Positions 16,676 through 24,056 of a stretch of 24,056 bases of DNA are shown piece after piece. Each line of letters begins with the position of its first letter. The first letter of the stretch is position 1. The stretch is taken from NCBI GenBank assembly GCA_044375105.1, contig JBILNK010000055.1, positions 1 to 24,056 on the forward strand, read 5' to 3'. A program made the translations under genes and the position numbers. The stretch is from JBIKLM01 sp044375105 (GTDB lineage Bacteria; Planctomycetota; UBA1135; GCA-002686595). A model generated the notes under the pieces. The model did no database searches and was not told where the DNA came from. It was given only the letters and a program-made list of their open reading frames with translations.

Positions 16676-18604
16676 ATGAAGCAGATCCTCCTGGTGGTGT
16701 TCGTGACGGCCATGGCCGCGCTCGGTTTCGTGGTGACCCGCAAGCTGGCCCCGGCCAAGGGCGGCCCGACGGCGGACCCGACGGCCCCCGCGGCCAGCGC
16801 CGGGGTCCCGCCCGCGGGCAGCGGACGCGCGCAGCCCGCCAAGCCCGCTGAACAGGCCCCGAAGGCCAAGCCCGACGGCGGCGCCAAGGCCGGGCCCAAG
16901 CAGGGCACGGTCAAGCTGCCGGCGGACCTTGCGGCCAAGGAGGAGCAGCGCAAGAACTTCGACTGGCGCTCCGCCATGGACAGCAGCAACGTCGTGTCCC
17001 TGGAGGAGGCCTGGCAATTCGATCTGTCCTGGGTCGACTTCGAGGCGCCCGTCCTGCTGCGCGCCGGCGGCCTGGCGGTGACACGCGAGGATTTCCGCGC
17101 CAGCCTGCTCGGCGACTTGGGGCGCGCCCTGCTCGACTCCCGCGCCGCCCGCGAGCTGGCCCTCTGGTATGCGGGGCAGCAAGGCCAGAACCCCGCTTTC
17201 ACGGACGCCGAGTGGCAGCTGATCGTCGAGGTCAAGGCCGAGCGCGCGGGCCGCAGCGTCGACGAGCTGCGCTCTGCTTGGGCCTTGGCGTCGGGCCTGC
17301 CCCTGGCGGCTTCGGAAGCGTTGCAGCGTTGGAGCCAGGAGGCCAGTCTGGCCTATGGCATCTGCGGCCAAGGCGTGGCTGGCATGCCGCAGCTGTTCCA
17401 GGACAACCTGCCGGAGGGCGAACCCCGCAAGCTCGCCGATCAGATGCTGGCGGTGCTGCAGACGGCTTGGAAGGAGTGGAGCGCCGCGCGCAGCGAAGGC
17501 CGGCCCATCGATCGCGCCCTGGCCTCCCAGCTGATCGGATCGACCGAGGGCTTCGCCATGTTCCAGACCAACGTCTGGCACGACGAGCTGGCCTACCGCC
17601 TGTGGACTTCATTGGATAACCCGCTCCCCGAAGGTGCGGCCGCCGCGCTGGCCACGGGGCCCCTGCCGGCCGCTCCGGTGCCGCCGCCTTGGACCTGGGG
17701 CGGGGAACCGATCAACCTGCCGACCGACGAGCTGTACGCGCTGCTCGGGCCGAGCCTCGGACGCGCCGCGCTCGAGGCGGCCCTGGCCGACTGCCTGTGG
17801 TTCAAGCTGCTCGGGGCGCGCCTCCAAGAGCAGGGCCTGCTGCAGAGCCCGGAGACGGCCTGGGCAACGTTTGCCAAGGAATACGCCGAAAGCAAGCTGA
17901 CCGCGCTGCCGATGATCTTCGTGCGCTGCACCATGGAAGGCTTCCCCAGCCTGCGCGCCTACCGGGCGGTCACGCGCATGATCGACAGCCTGATGGCCGG
18001 CGAGCCAAAAGGCTGGGACGACCTCGACAGCCTCGACGAGTACTTCCAGCGCAATCGTTTCTTCATTGAGGGCTGGCAGCCCCAGCTGCGGGTGGCCCTG
18101 TTCCCGCCCTACGACCTGGCCACCCCCTGGGCGCCGGCGGATTGGGAGCGGGCCCGCGCCGAGGCTGAATCCCTGTGCAGCCGCGTCGAGGCCGGCGAGA
18201 GCTTCGCGGCCCTCCAAGAGGCCCAGATCCGCAAACTGTCCGAGGCGCTCGCCAGCAGCCAGGGCCAGGAGAGCAGCCGCGAGTTCCAGCGCTTGTACGG
18301 CAGCCAGGTGGCCCTCTCGACCAACGAATTCAGCGCCTCCCTGGACGAGTCGATCTATCGCTCGCTGCTGCGCGCGACGACCCTGGCCGCGGGCGCCGTG
18401 GCCCACCTCGCGCCGGGCGAGATCAGCAAGCCTTGGCGCACGCCGAAGGGCTATGTGGTCGTGCAGCTCGAAGGGGCGGGAGTCGGGCGCCTCGAGAACG
18501 AGCTTGAAGACGTGTTGCCGACCGTGCTCGACAACTACCGCACGCGGCGCTTCCAGCGCTTCGTCAACGAAACCCTGCGGGCCACGGCGATCGAAAAGCC
18601 CTGA
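16676..18604 (+). CDS. Exported parvulin-like (SurA/PpiC-related) peptidyl-prolyl isomerase candidate
   Basis: A 642 aa protein with an N-terminal hydrophobic segment (5-21, LLVVFVTAMAALGFVV) acting as signal or anchor, followed by an Ala/Pro/Lys/Gly-rich linker (25-80). The middle is helical and unrecognised. The C-terminus holds LAPGEISKPWRTPKGYVVVQLEG (about 578-600), the pattern of the last strand-turn of PpiC-type parvulin domains, followed by a SurA-like terminal helix (VLDNYRTRRFQRFVNETL). This suggests a periplasmic folding helper for outer-membrane proteins. The full parvulin core is hard to trace, so it may be a chaperone with an inactive or shortened isomerase domain. ATG 16676 directly precedes the signal segment. 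It ends 28 bp from the convergent psd gene. Confidence 0.6.
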   Translation: MKQILLVVFVTAMAALGFVVTRKLAPAKGGPTADPTAPAASAGVPPAGSGRAQPAKPAEQAPKAKPDGGAKAGPKQGTVKLPADLAAKEEQRKNFDWRSAMDSSNVVSLEEAWQFDLSWVDFEAPVLLRAGGLAVTREDFRASLLGDLGRALLDSRAARELALWYAGQQGQNPAFTDAEWQLIVEVKAERAGRSVDELRSAWALASGLPLAASEALQRWSQEASLAYGICGQGVAGMPQLFQDNLPEGEPRKLADQMLAVLQTAWKEWSAARSEGRPIDRALASQLIGSTEGFAMFQTNVWHDELAYRLWTSLDNPLPEGAAAALATGPLPAAPVPPPWTWGGEPINLPTDELYALLGPSLGRAALEAALADCLWFKLLGARLQEQGLLQSPETAWATFAKEYAESKLTALPMIFVRCTMEGFPSLRAYRAVTRMIDSLMAGEPKGWDDLDSLDEYFQRNRFFIEGWQPQLRVALFPPYDLATPWAPADWERARAEAESLCSRVEAGESFAALQEAQIRKLSEALASSQGQESSREFQRLYGSQVALSTNEFSASLDESIYRSLLRATTLAAGAVAHLAPGEISKPWRTPKGYVVVQLEGAGVGRLENELEDVLPTVLDNYRTRRFQRFVNETLRATAIEKP

Positions 18605-18632
18605 CCGGCGGCGGGCCGCGCCGACCGCGCCG

Positions 18633-19427
18633 CTAGGCCAGCTCCGCCCAGGGCTGGCCCAGCCGCAGGGGCTGGTCCGGGGCCAGGGTCGGCAGGGGCA
18701 CCAGGCGCCGTGGGTTCGCGCTGGGCCAGAGCAGGATCGCGGTCGAGCCGAGCTCGAAGCGTCCGAGCTCGCCCCCGCGCTCGAAGTCCAAGGGGCGCTC
18801 GAGGGGCCCATGGTGGCCGGCGGGCACGCCCAGCACCCGGATGCGGCCCACGTTCAGCGCTCCCACGAGCACCAACGCAAAGCGTCCCTCGGGAGCCTCC
18901 AGCAGCAGTACGACGCGCTCGTTTTCCGCATGGATCCGGGGGCGGCGCTCGACCGCCGCGGGAGCCACGCTGAAGCGCTCGCCCGGCAGGGTCCAGGCGC
19001 CGAGCAAGCGCGACGCCAGCGGGCAGTGCACGCGGTGGTAATCGCGTGGGGAGAGGTACACGGTCAGGCTCAGCAGGGCGCCCTCCGGCAGCCATTCATC
19101 CGCGGGCCCCAAGAGCTCGGAGCGCGTGAAGCGCTGTCCCTTGGCTTCGAAGCGCCCGTCCGCCGCGACCTGGGCCAGCGCCTGCAGGCGCCCGTCGGCG
19201 GGGCAGGGCAGGCCCGGGGGCGGGCAGATCGGCCGGGCCCCCGGCCGCAGCCGGCGCACGAACAGGGCCCCGACCGAGGGATACTCGCGGGCGGGCAGTT
19301 GCCCCTCGGAGAGATCGGCTCCGGACAGGCGCTCGAAAAGTCCGTAGACCAGGGGCCGCAGGGCACGGGGAACCCGGATGTCCGCGGCCCAGCCGATGAA
19401 CAGGGACAGGCTCTGGCGCCAGCTCAT
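18633..19427 (-). CDS. psd: Phosphatidylserine decarboxylase proenzyme
   Basis: A 264 aa pyruvoyl enzyme that converts phosphatidylserine to phosphatidylethanolamine at the inner membrane. The self-cleavage motif is ELGST, with Ser228 becoming the pyruvoyl group. The Asp-His-Ser triad is complete: Asp78 (PCPADGR), His134 (SPRDYHRVHCPL) and Ser228. PSVGALFVRRLRPGARPI (50-67) matches the E. coli-type N-terminal region. Its length is somewhat shorter than E. coli Psd (322 aa) but covers all motifs. ATG 19427 is 25 bp after the pdxH stop on the same strand, so the two form an operon. The enzyme itself uses a pyruvoyl group, not PLP, so the pairing with pdxH is not a cofactor-supply link. Confidence 0.92.
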   Translation of the reverse strand: MSWRQSLSLFIGWAADIRVPRALRPLVYGLFERLSGADLSEGQLPAREYPSVGALFVRRLRPGARPICPPPGLPCPADGRLQALAQVAADGRFEAKGQRFTRSELLGPADEWLPEGALLSLTVYLSPRDYHRVHCPLASRLLGAWTLPGERFSVAPAAVERRPRIHAENERVVLLLEAPEGRFALVLVGALNVGRIRVLGVPAGHHGPLERPLDFERGGELGRFELGSTAILLWPSANPRRLVPLPTLAPDQPLRLGQPWAELA

Positions 19428-19452
19428 CGGGGCCCGCCCACGCGCCGAGCGC

Positions 19453-20094
19453 TCATGGGCCCAGGCGCTCGATGCGCCAGTGCCCGGCCTCGCCGGGCCG
19501 GTAGACCAGGCGGTCGTGAAGCCGGGCCGGGCGGCCCTGCCAGAACTCGAAGCGCGCGGGCGCCAGCAGGAACCCACCCCAGGTCGGGGGACGCGGAACC
19601 TCGCAGTCGCCGGGGAAGCGCTGCAGGACTTCCTCGAGGCGGGCTTCGAGCTGGGCACGGGAGGCCAAGAGGCGCGACTGGGGCGAGGCCCAGGCCGCCA
19701 GCCGGCTGTCGCGGGGGCGGCTGGCGAAATAGGCGTCGGATTCGGGTTCCGAGAGCCGGCTGACGCGCCCCTCGACCCGCACCTGGCGCTCCAGCTCGGG
19801 CCAGAAGAACAGCAACGCCGCGCGCGGGGCCGCGGCCAATTCGCGCCCTTTGTCGCTGTCGTAGGAGGTGAACCAGGTCAGACCGCGGGCGTCGAGGGCT
19901 TTGAGCAGCACGATCCTTGCGTGCGGCTGTCCGCCGGCATCGACCGTCGCCAAGGTCATCGCGTTGGGCTCGGGGAGCCCGGCTTCGACCGCCTGGGCGA
20001 GCCAGCGCGCGAACATCGAGAGCGGGTCTGGGGACAGCTCGTGCTCGGACAGGCCGTGCAGGCTGTAATCGCGACGCAGTTGGGCCAGGTCCAT
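19453..20094 (-). CDS. pdxH: Pyridoxine/pyridoxamine 5'-phosphate oxidase
   Basis: A 213 aa FMN enzyme that oxidises pyridoxine or pyridoxamine phosphate to PLP in the cytoplasm; the E. coli enzyme is 218 aa. FMN contacts: RIVLLK (60-65), DSDKG (79-83) and LERQVRVEGR (101-110). Further signatures: YFASRPRDSRLAAWASPQS (122-140), TWGGFLLAP (171-179), FEFWQG (182-187) and the PLP-binding RLHDR (191-195), ending WRIERLGP as in PdxH. ATG 20094 gives the normal N-terminus. It is the first gene of a pdxH-psd pair; the 650 bp gap upstream should contain the promoter. Confidence 0.95.
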   Translation of the reverse strand: MDLAQLRRDYSLHGLSEHELSPDPLSMFARWLAQAVEAGLPEPNAMTLATVDAGGQPHARIVLLKALDARGLTWFTSYDSDKGRELAAAPRAALLFFWPELERQVRVEGRVSRLSEPESDAYFASRPRDSRLAAWASPQSRLLASRAQLEARLEEVLQRFPGDCEVPRPPTWGGFLLAPARFEFWQGRPARLHDRLVYRPGEAGHWRIERLGP

Positions 20095-20748
20095 GGGAAG
20101 GCGCGGGGGGGAGCGCGCGCGGAGCGGATTGTGGAACCTTTGCGCCGCGAAAGGGAGCCCGCGGACGAGGCGGGATGGTGGCCCGGCGTCGGCCGCCCCG
20201 TGAGAGCGTCCCCGGGCGCCCGGGGGGGCCCTCGCTCGCGCCCCGAGGCCTGCTCGACTCTGGGCGTCCGGTTGCAAATCCAGGAATCGCAGGGGCGCGG
20301 GCCCGAGGCGATCGGCGTGGCCTTCCAAGCCTGGGGAGTCGACAGGGCTCCTTCGCGCCCCAGCTCGCCGTTGGTCGGCCGGGTCGCGGGCTGCTTCGGC
20401 GCCACCCCGTGCCCGAAATGGGCCGGTATGGGCCGGGTTTTCTCCGGGGAACAGTCGACTCGCGCCGATCAACGACTACAAAGCGGTGTCCGGTCGCGGT
20501 TTGCGCCCTTCGCCTGGTCCCTCCGGCGCGCGCCCGCTCGCTCCCCGCCGTGCCATCAGGACTGCGGGGAACCGAATTTCTCAGCACAGAGCCCGCCGGA
20601 AGGTGCCGGTCCTACCGGTTCCTCGAGGGCCCTGCCCCATCTGAGGGGTCGGTCCGACCGGCGTGGCCCATCCGATCGAGGCGGCTCGAGGAGCCGCCTC
20701 CAGACCTGAACGACCCCGCCGACCAAAACGCGGGGCCGAGCCCACACC
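20095..20748. other. Intergenic region between divergent pdxH and HAD-like genes
   Basis: This 654 bp region holds no convincing gene. The last 170 bp are rich in inverted repeats: GCCGGT-CCTA-ACCGG-like near 20605, GGTCGG-T-CCGACC near 20650, and the perfect hairpin at 20678-20700. The AT-richer stretch near 20436-20490 could contain a promoter, but no clear -10/-35 pair is seen. Confidence 0.4.
20678..20700 (+). promoter_or_regulatory. Perfect 10 bp hairpin in the leader of the HAD-like gene
   Basis: GAGGCGGCTC-GAG-GAGCCGCCTC: a 10 bp stem with a 3 nt loop, no T-run, 48 bp upstream of the proposed TTG start. It may be a leader structure affecting RNA stability or start access. Confidence 0.4.
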
Positions 20749-22221
20749 TTGAGCCTCCTTGGATCCGCAATCGGCGACCGCTCCGGCGGGCCGAACCCTA
20801 CCGCCGCCCGGCCGTCCGGGGCGGCCCTGACGCCGGTTCTCCCGGAACCCGAACTGCCCGCTGGCCCCTGGCTGCGGGCCCTGTTCCGCCACATCGAGCA
20901 AGCCCGTCTCGACCACCCCGCCGACGAGCTGCTCGTGTTGTTCGACATCGACGGCACCCTGCTCGACTTCCGCGCCGGATTGATCGACCTGCTGGAGCGC
21001 TTCGATCAGGAGCACGGCTCCTCTCATTTCGCTGGCCTCAGCATCGAGGAGGTGCGCCTCGAGGAGGCCCCGCTGCGGCGCCTGTTCGAGGCCCGGCAGG
21101 TGCCGCACCACCTGCGGCGCGAATTGCTCGCGCGGGCCGAGCGGTTGGGCTGGTCGCCGCGCGCCGTGATCGGTGCCCACCAGCCCTTCCTGGGCATGCT
21201 CGAAATCCTGCGCTGGTTCCAGAGCCAGCCGCAGGTGCATGTGGCCTTCAACACCGAGCGCGGGGACGAACGCCGCGAGGAAACGCTGCAAGCGCTCTCG
21301 ACCCTGGGCGCCGCCTACGGCCTGCGCTTCCCCGAGGACTTGCTCTACACGGGCGGCGGGTCCTTTGGCGGGGGTCCGAGCGCTGGCCCACGCAGCGGCG
21401 CCAAGGTCGAAGGGGTGCGCCACTTCCAACGCCGCGGATTCCGCGTGGTGGCGGTGGTCGACGATCGGGCCGAGGACCTGCAGGCCATCCGCGCCGAGCT
21501 CGCGCGGCCCGACCTGCTGCTGGTCGAGACCCAGGGCCTGGCCCAGGCCCTCGCACCACACGCCGCCCGGCGGTCCTCCGCAGAGGCCCCCCAAGTGATC
21601 TGGCGCGGCCTAGAGGATCTGGCGGGGCTGGGCCACTTCCTGGGCTCGCCGCTGCAATGGGCCGAGCTGCCGCTCGAGCGCTCCAGCGCCGGCGAGTTGA
21701 TCGTCGCCCGTCGGCGCAGCAATCAGCGGCCCCTGGTGCTGGAGGAGATCCTGGGCAGCTTCGCCCAGTGCAACAAGGGCTTGCGCATCAACCTGGTGGA
21801 AGGTGGGGCGCTGCTCTCCCGGACCCTGCACGCCCTGCGCCAGTCGGGTTTCCCCCCGGAGCGCATCCAATTCAGCTTGGCCCCGGACACCCTGGGACGG
21901 GCGGGATTCCAGCGCCTCTTGGAGGAATTCCCCGGTTCCGTGCGGGCAGCGCCGATCTCGTTCCTGAGCGTGGTCGCGGCCATCGCGCCGGATCAGGCTC
22001 GGGCGGTGCTGAAGCTGCTCAAGGACTGGTCGGTCGAGCGCACCACCATCGCCGTGCACGATCCCCATCGCCGGGTGCTCGAAGCGCTCGCGGCCGAGTC
22101 GGGCTTCGAGGTCGAACTGGACTCCGGTGACGATTTAGCCGATTACCTCGGGGCCGTCTCCACGGCTCCGCGCGCCGTGCTGAGCGAATTCGGCAGCGAC
22201 GGCTGGCAGCTGGAGAGTTGA
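20749..22221 (+). CDS. HAD-like phosphatase domain fused to an unknown C-terminal domain
   Basis: A protein of up to 490 aa. The N-terminal half is a HAD-superfamily domain: motif I LFDIDGTLLDF (Asp66, Asp68), motif II VAFNTERGD (Thr169), motif III Lys219 (SGAKVEGVRHF) and motif IV VVAVVDDRAEDL (Asp238, Asp239), so a Mg2+-dependent phosphatase is plausible. The C-terminal part (about 330-485, LVLEEILGSFAQCNKGLRIN onward) has a beta/alpha rhythm and might be a barrel-like domain, but I recognise no family. The start is uncertain: no ATG or GTG lies before motif I in this frame, and TTG 20749 is the best available. The first 35 residues are Gly/Pro-rich and may be untranslated. The gene stands alone. 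Confidence 0.65.
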   Translation: MSLLGSAIGDRSGGPNPTAARPSGAALTPVLPEPELPAGPWLRALFRHIEQARLDHPADELLVLFDIDGTLLDFRAGLIDLLERFDQEHGSSHFAGLSIEEVRLEEAPLRRLFEARQVPHHLRRELLARAERLGWSPRAVIGAHQPFLGMLEILRWFQSQPQVHVAFNTERGDERREETLQALSTLGAAYGLRFPEDLLYTGGGSFGGGPSAGPRSGAKVEGVRHFQRRGFRVVAVVDDRAEDLQAIRAELARPDLLLVETQGLAQALAPHAARRSSAEAPQVIWRGLEDLAGLGHFLGSPLQWAELPLERSSAGELIVARRRSNQRPLVLEEILGSFAQCNKGLRINLVEGGALLSRTLHALRQSGFPPERIQFSLAPDTLGRAGFQRLLEEFPGSVRAAPISFLSVVAAIAPDQARAVLKLLKDWSVERTTIAVHDPHRRVLEALAAESGFEVELDSGDDLADYLGAVSTAPRAVLSEFGSDGWQLES

Positions 22222-22231
22222 GGTTCGTCTT

Positions 22232-22256
22232 CCGCGGCCGTCTTCGGCGGCCGCGG
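22232..22256 (+). terminator. Hairpin after the HAD-like gene
   Basis: CCGCGGCCG / CGGCCGCGG, a 9 bp perfect stem with a 7 nt loop, 11 bp past the stop. There is no T-run, so factor-dependent or merely protective; moderate support as a 3' end. Confidence 0.45.
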
Positions 22257-23041
22257 GGCGGCCCGCCGTCGATGGATGCAGACAGGTGCAGCGAGGCGCG
22301 GGTCGGGGCCGGGAGGCTGAGGAACGGGCGCTCCCAAGGTTTGCGGGGCCTGGGTAAGCCAGCGGATGCGGGGAAACTCGGGCGTTCCTCGGCGGACGGC
22401 GGCGTTTCCGTGCGTGTGCCCGACGCATGCCGGTTTCGTTCCCGGCTCTAGACTCCCGGAGGGGCTCCGCGCCCCAGCCCCGATCGCGCTGCACCCTCAG
22501 GCTGGTCGCCGCGATCGGGGACAGAATTCCATGGCCTCTGAAGCGCCCCTTGGGCTTGCTCGCGGACGAGCGCGAGCTGTTTGTGCGCCTGCGTTCGTCG
22601 CCCGGGTTTTTGATGCGAGCGGATGCGGCTCGCCGGGGCGAGGGTAGGGCGTCGGTGAGTCGCGCGTTGAGGATCCTCGAGATCGTGATGCTCGAGATGA
22701 TGATGCTCGCCTCGGTGGGGTATGCGTTGGTGAGGCGCACGTTTCTGGGGGGCCCTGAGGCGCCGAGCGGGAGACTCCGAGGCGCTTCAAGGGTCCGGAT
22801 CGGCGGCCCTGCCGGGAGCTGCGAGGGCTGCCCGTCGCAACGGCCGGGTCGGTGCGGGCAATGGGGGGGGCATGTCCGCCTTCGCCAGGCAGGGGCCCCG
22901 GCCGGCACTAGGCCGGCCGCGGGGCTCGATCGACCCCGGAGGAGCCCCCTCCTTCGAAACGAAAGGGTCCCCAAACAGGGCGATCGCCGGTGCTTGGCGG
23001 GAACTTGGCCGGCACTCTCCATCCAGCGGGAAGAAGGCCCC
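22257..23041. other. Long non-coding stretch with a weak coding-like island
   Basis: No convincing gene is seen. Within it, one plus-strand frame from about 22487 to 22755 reads more like protein than its surroundings (IPWPLKRPLGLLADERELF, then RILEIVMLEMMMLASVGYAL, a possible membrane helix), and the DNA is locally less GC-rich. Downstream the same frame dissolves into Gly/Arg/Pro-rich text, and there is no good start. It could be a gene remnant or chance. Confidence 0.25.
22676..22705 (+). repeat. 15 bp tandem duplication
   Basis: CTCGAGATCGTGATG is followed directly by CTCGAGATGATGATG (13 of 15 identical); a third unit starts CTCGCC. In the coding-like frame this gives LEIVM-LEMMM-LASVG. 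Confidence 0.6.
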
Positions 23042-23055
23042 TCAGTCCGCCTAAT

Positions 23056-23094
23056 GGGGGTGCATCTCGTTCACACCCCCTATATGATGGGGGT
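23056..23094 (+). promoter_or_regulatory. Candidate NrdR-type operator upstream of nrdA
   Basis: ACCCCC-TATATGAT-GGGGGT (23075-23094) is a 6 bp-armed dyad whose core CTATATGATG agrees at 8 of 10 positions with the NrdR-box core CwAtATaTwG (established consensus, recalled). A second half-site TAATGGGGGT ends 33 bp upstream, close to three helical turns, as in paired NrdR boxes. GGGGGTG (23056-23062) can also pair with CACCCCC (23074-23080), so alternative RNA hairpins are possible. It lies about 430 bp upstream of the nrdA start. Confidence 0.4.
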
Positions 23095-23242
23095 CTAGGC
23101 CATTGGCTCCCTTCCCGCGCTCTCAGGCCGCCCCCCCCGGGGCGCCTTGGGGCGATCCCCAGCGTCTCCCCCCCGGGGGCGGCCGGGGTCGCCGGGGCGG
23201 CGTCGAGCGAGGCCGGCTCCCGTCGACACGCTGAGAAGACAA

Positions 23243-23316
23243 GCTGAGAAGAGACGGCTCGGGCTGCGCCCGCGCCGCCGGACCAGCCTGTCGGCTGCCT
23301 TTGAGCCGCGTCCGGC
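23243..23316 (+). repeat. R85 intergenic repeat, copy 5 (diverged)
   Basis: In sense orientation: GCTGAGAAGAGACGG, hairpin 1 (CTCGGGC-TGC-GCCCGCG), CGCCGGACCAGCCTGTCGGC, TGCCTTTGAGCCGCGTCCGGCC. The linker ACCAGCCTGTC is identical to that of the copy at 8385-8469. The A-tract has become AGAAGAGA and hairpin 2 is lost. A second CTGAGAAGAC precedes it (23231-23240), a short partial duplication. It lies between the NrdR-like dyad and nrdA. Confidence 0.7.
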
Positions 23317-23521
23317 CCCCGCTGGGCCACGACACCGGCTACCTCCCGCGGCAACCGGTCGGCGCGGCGGGGCCCAGTTCCCTCCCAGACGGGATCGAAA
23401 CCAGGCCCCCCCGGGGCGCGCCCGCCCGCCCGACCGTCCTGCCCACCCCGCAGGCTTGTGCCTGCTCTTGTCCCCTTCCCTGTTCGGCCCCCTTCGTCAG
23501 CCCGGCCCCACGAGCGCTCCC
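23317..23521. other. Leader region directly before nrdA
   Basis: About 205 bp, GC-rich, without a convincing gene or Shine-Dalgarno. If the promoter sits near 23080, this is part of a long 5' leader. Confidence 0.3.
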
Positions 23522-24056
23522 ATGAGCATGGTTCCGCCCTCCGCTTCGAGCCCCGAAGGCATCCCCAGCACCCCTGTCGGCAGCCACTACGAGCTGCCCC
23601 GACCCGCGTCCGCCGAGGCCTCGCGCTTCGCCCCGACCGCGCCGTCCTACTCGGATGGGGGCGGCTCGGGCCGCAGCGCTGCGGCTCTCGCCAGCCGTGA
23701 AACCGGCGGGGAGGCCAGCGGTCGCCAGGAGCAGGGTGGCGGTGTCGGCATGCGCGTCAAGAAGCGCAACGGCAGTTTCGAGCCCGTCGACCTGAACAAG
23801 ATCGTGCGCGCCATCACGCGTTGCTGCGGCGGCCTCGACGCGGTCGATTCGATGCGCGTCGCCACGCGCACGATCAGCGGCCTGTACGACGGCGCCACCA
23901 CCTCGGAGCTCGATCAGCTCTCGATCCAGACCGCGGCATCGCTGATCGCCGAAGAGCCCCAGTACTCGAACCTGGCTGCGCGTCTGCTGGGCACCTTCAT
24001 CGAGAAGGAGGTTGCCGGGCTCGACATCCAGAGCTTTAGCCAATCGATCAAGCACG
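23522..24056 (+). CDS. nrdA: Ribonucleoside-diphosphate reductase, large (alpha) subunit, 5' part only
   Basis: The first 178 residues of a class I ribonucleotide reductase large subunit, cut by the window end. Residues about 77-165 form an ATP-cone, the allosteric activity site: MRVKKRNGSFEPVDLNKIVR (77-96), then VATRTISGLYDGATTSELDQ and QTAASLIAEEPQYSNLAARL, matching the start of E. coli-type NrdA. The catalytic Cys residues lie beyond the window. The first 76 residues are Ser/Gly/Ala/Pro-rich and unlike the family, so either ATG 23522 starts a disordered extension or translation starts at ATG 23750. The enzyme reduces ribonucleotides for DNA synthesis; an NrdB partner is expected downstream. 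A candidate NrdR operator lies upstream. Confidence 0.9.
   Translation, partial: MSMVPPSASSPEGIPSTPVGSHYELPRPASAEASRFAPTAPSYSDGGGSGRSAAALASRETGGEASGRQEQGGGVGMRVKKRNGSFEPVDLNKIVRAITRCCGGLDAVDSMRVATRTISGLYDGATTSELDQLSIQTAASLIAEEPQYSNLAARLLGTFIEKEVAGLDIQSFSQSIKH

Noticed and set aside
20570..20590. Possible sixth R85 tail (ACCGAATTTCTCAGC)
   Set aside because: Only the terminal block resembles the repeat; neither hairpin is present.
19917..22130. Long plus-strand open frame overlapping pdxH and the HAD-like gene
   Set aside because: The translation is Arg/Pro/Gly/Ala-rich without motifs; it is an out-of-frame shadow typical of very GC-rich DNA.
22449..22454. TAGACT promoter box identical to that before the kinase
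   Set aside because: No -35 at a proper distance and no convincing gene follows it.

Overview
This window is very GC-rich (by eye above 70% G+C), with strong G/C preference at third codon positions. The genes point to a diderm bacterium: an ADP-heptose-type LPS glycosyltransferase, phosphatidylserine decarboxylase, a SurA-like parvulin and polysaccharide O-acetylation genes. The membrane Ser/Thr kinase with a large outer domain, the FHA-GAF-sigma54 activator and the wide non-coding gaps would suit Planctomycetota or another high-GC diderm such as Myxococcota. The phylum is a guess; no rRNA gene is present to settle it.

Layout. 1-3.3 kb: a family 9 glycosyltransferase (+), a small PAPS-dependent sulfotransferase (-) and an AUH-like enoyl-CoA hydratase (+) with a clear intrinsic terminator. 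3.4-4.6 kb: a frameshifted, metal-ligand-less relative of AmmeMemoRadiSam system protein B (-). 4.7-7.9 kb: a surface-glycan acylation module made of an SGNH-hydrolase/TPR protein and a DUF5989-like mini membrane protein (+), converging on an MBOAT O-acyltransferase (-). 8.5-10.4 kb: an acyl-AMP ligase and a stand-alone acyl carrier protein that overlap by ATGA (-). 10.7-15.8 kb: a divergent FHA-GAF-sigma54 activator followed by a transmembrane Ser/Thr kinase (+). 16-18.6 kb: a CMD-family protein (-) diverging from a parvulin-like exported protein (+). 18.6-20.1 kb: pdxH-psd (-). 20.7-22.2 kb: a HAD-like phosphatase fused to an unknown domain (+). 22.2-23.5 kb: a 1.3 kb gap with no convincing gene. 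23.5 kb to the end: the 5' part of a class I ribonucleotide reductase large subunit (nrdA, +).

The most unusual signal is non-coding. At least five diverged copies of a 65-85 bp two-hairpin element (called R85 here) lie only in intergenic DNA, on both strands. Two copies directly abut a stop codon in the same relative orientation. Other non-coding points are a perfect 10+3+10 bp dyad between the acyl-AMP ligase and the sigma54 activator, and an NrdR-box-like dyad about 430 bp upstream of nrdA.

The genes do not form one pathway. The recurring themes are envelope and lipid chemistry (LPS sugar transfer, sulfation, O-acylation, acyl activation onto ACP, phosphatidylethanolamine synthesis, outer-membrane folding) and phospho-signalling to sigma54 transcription.
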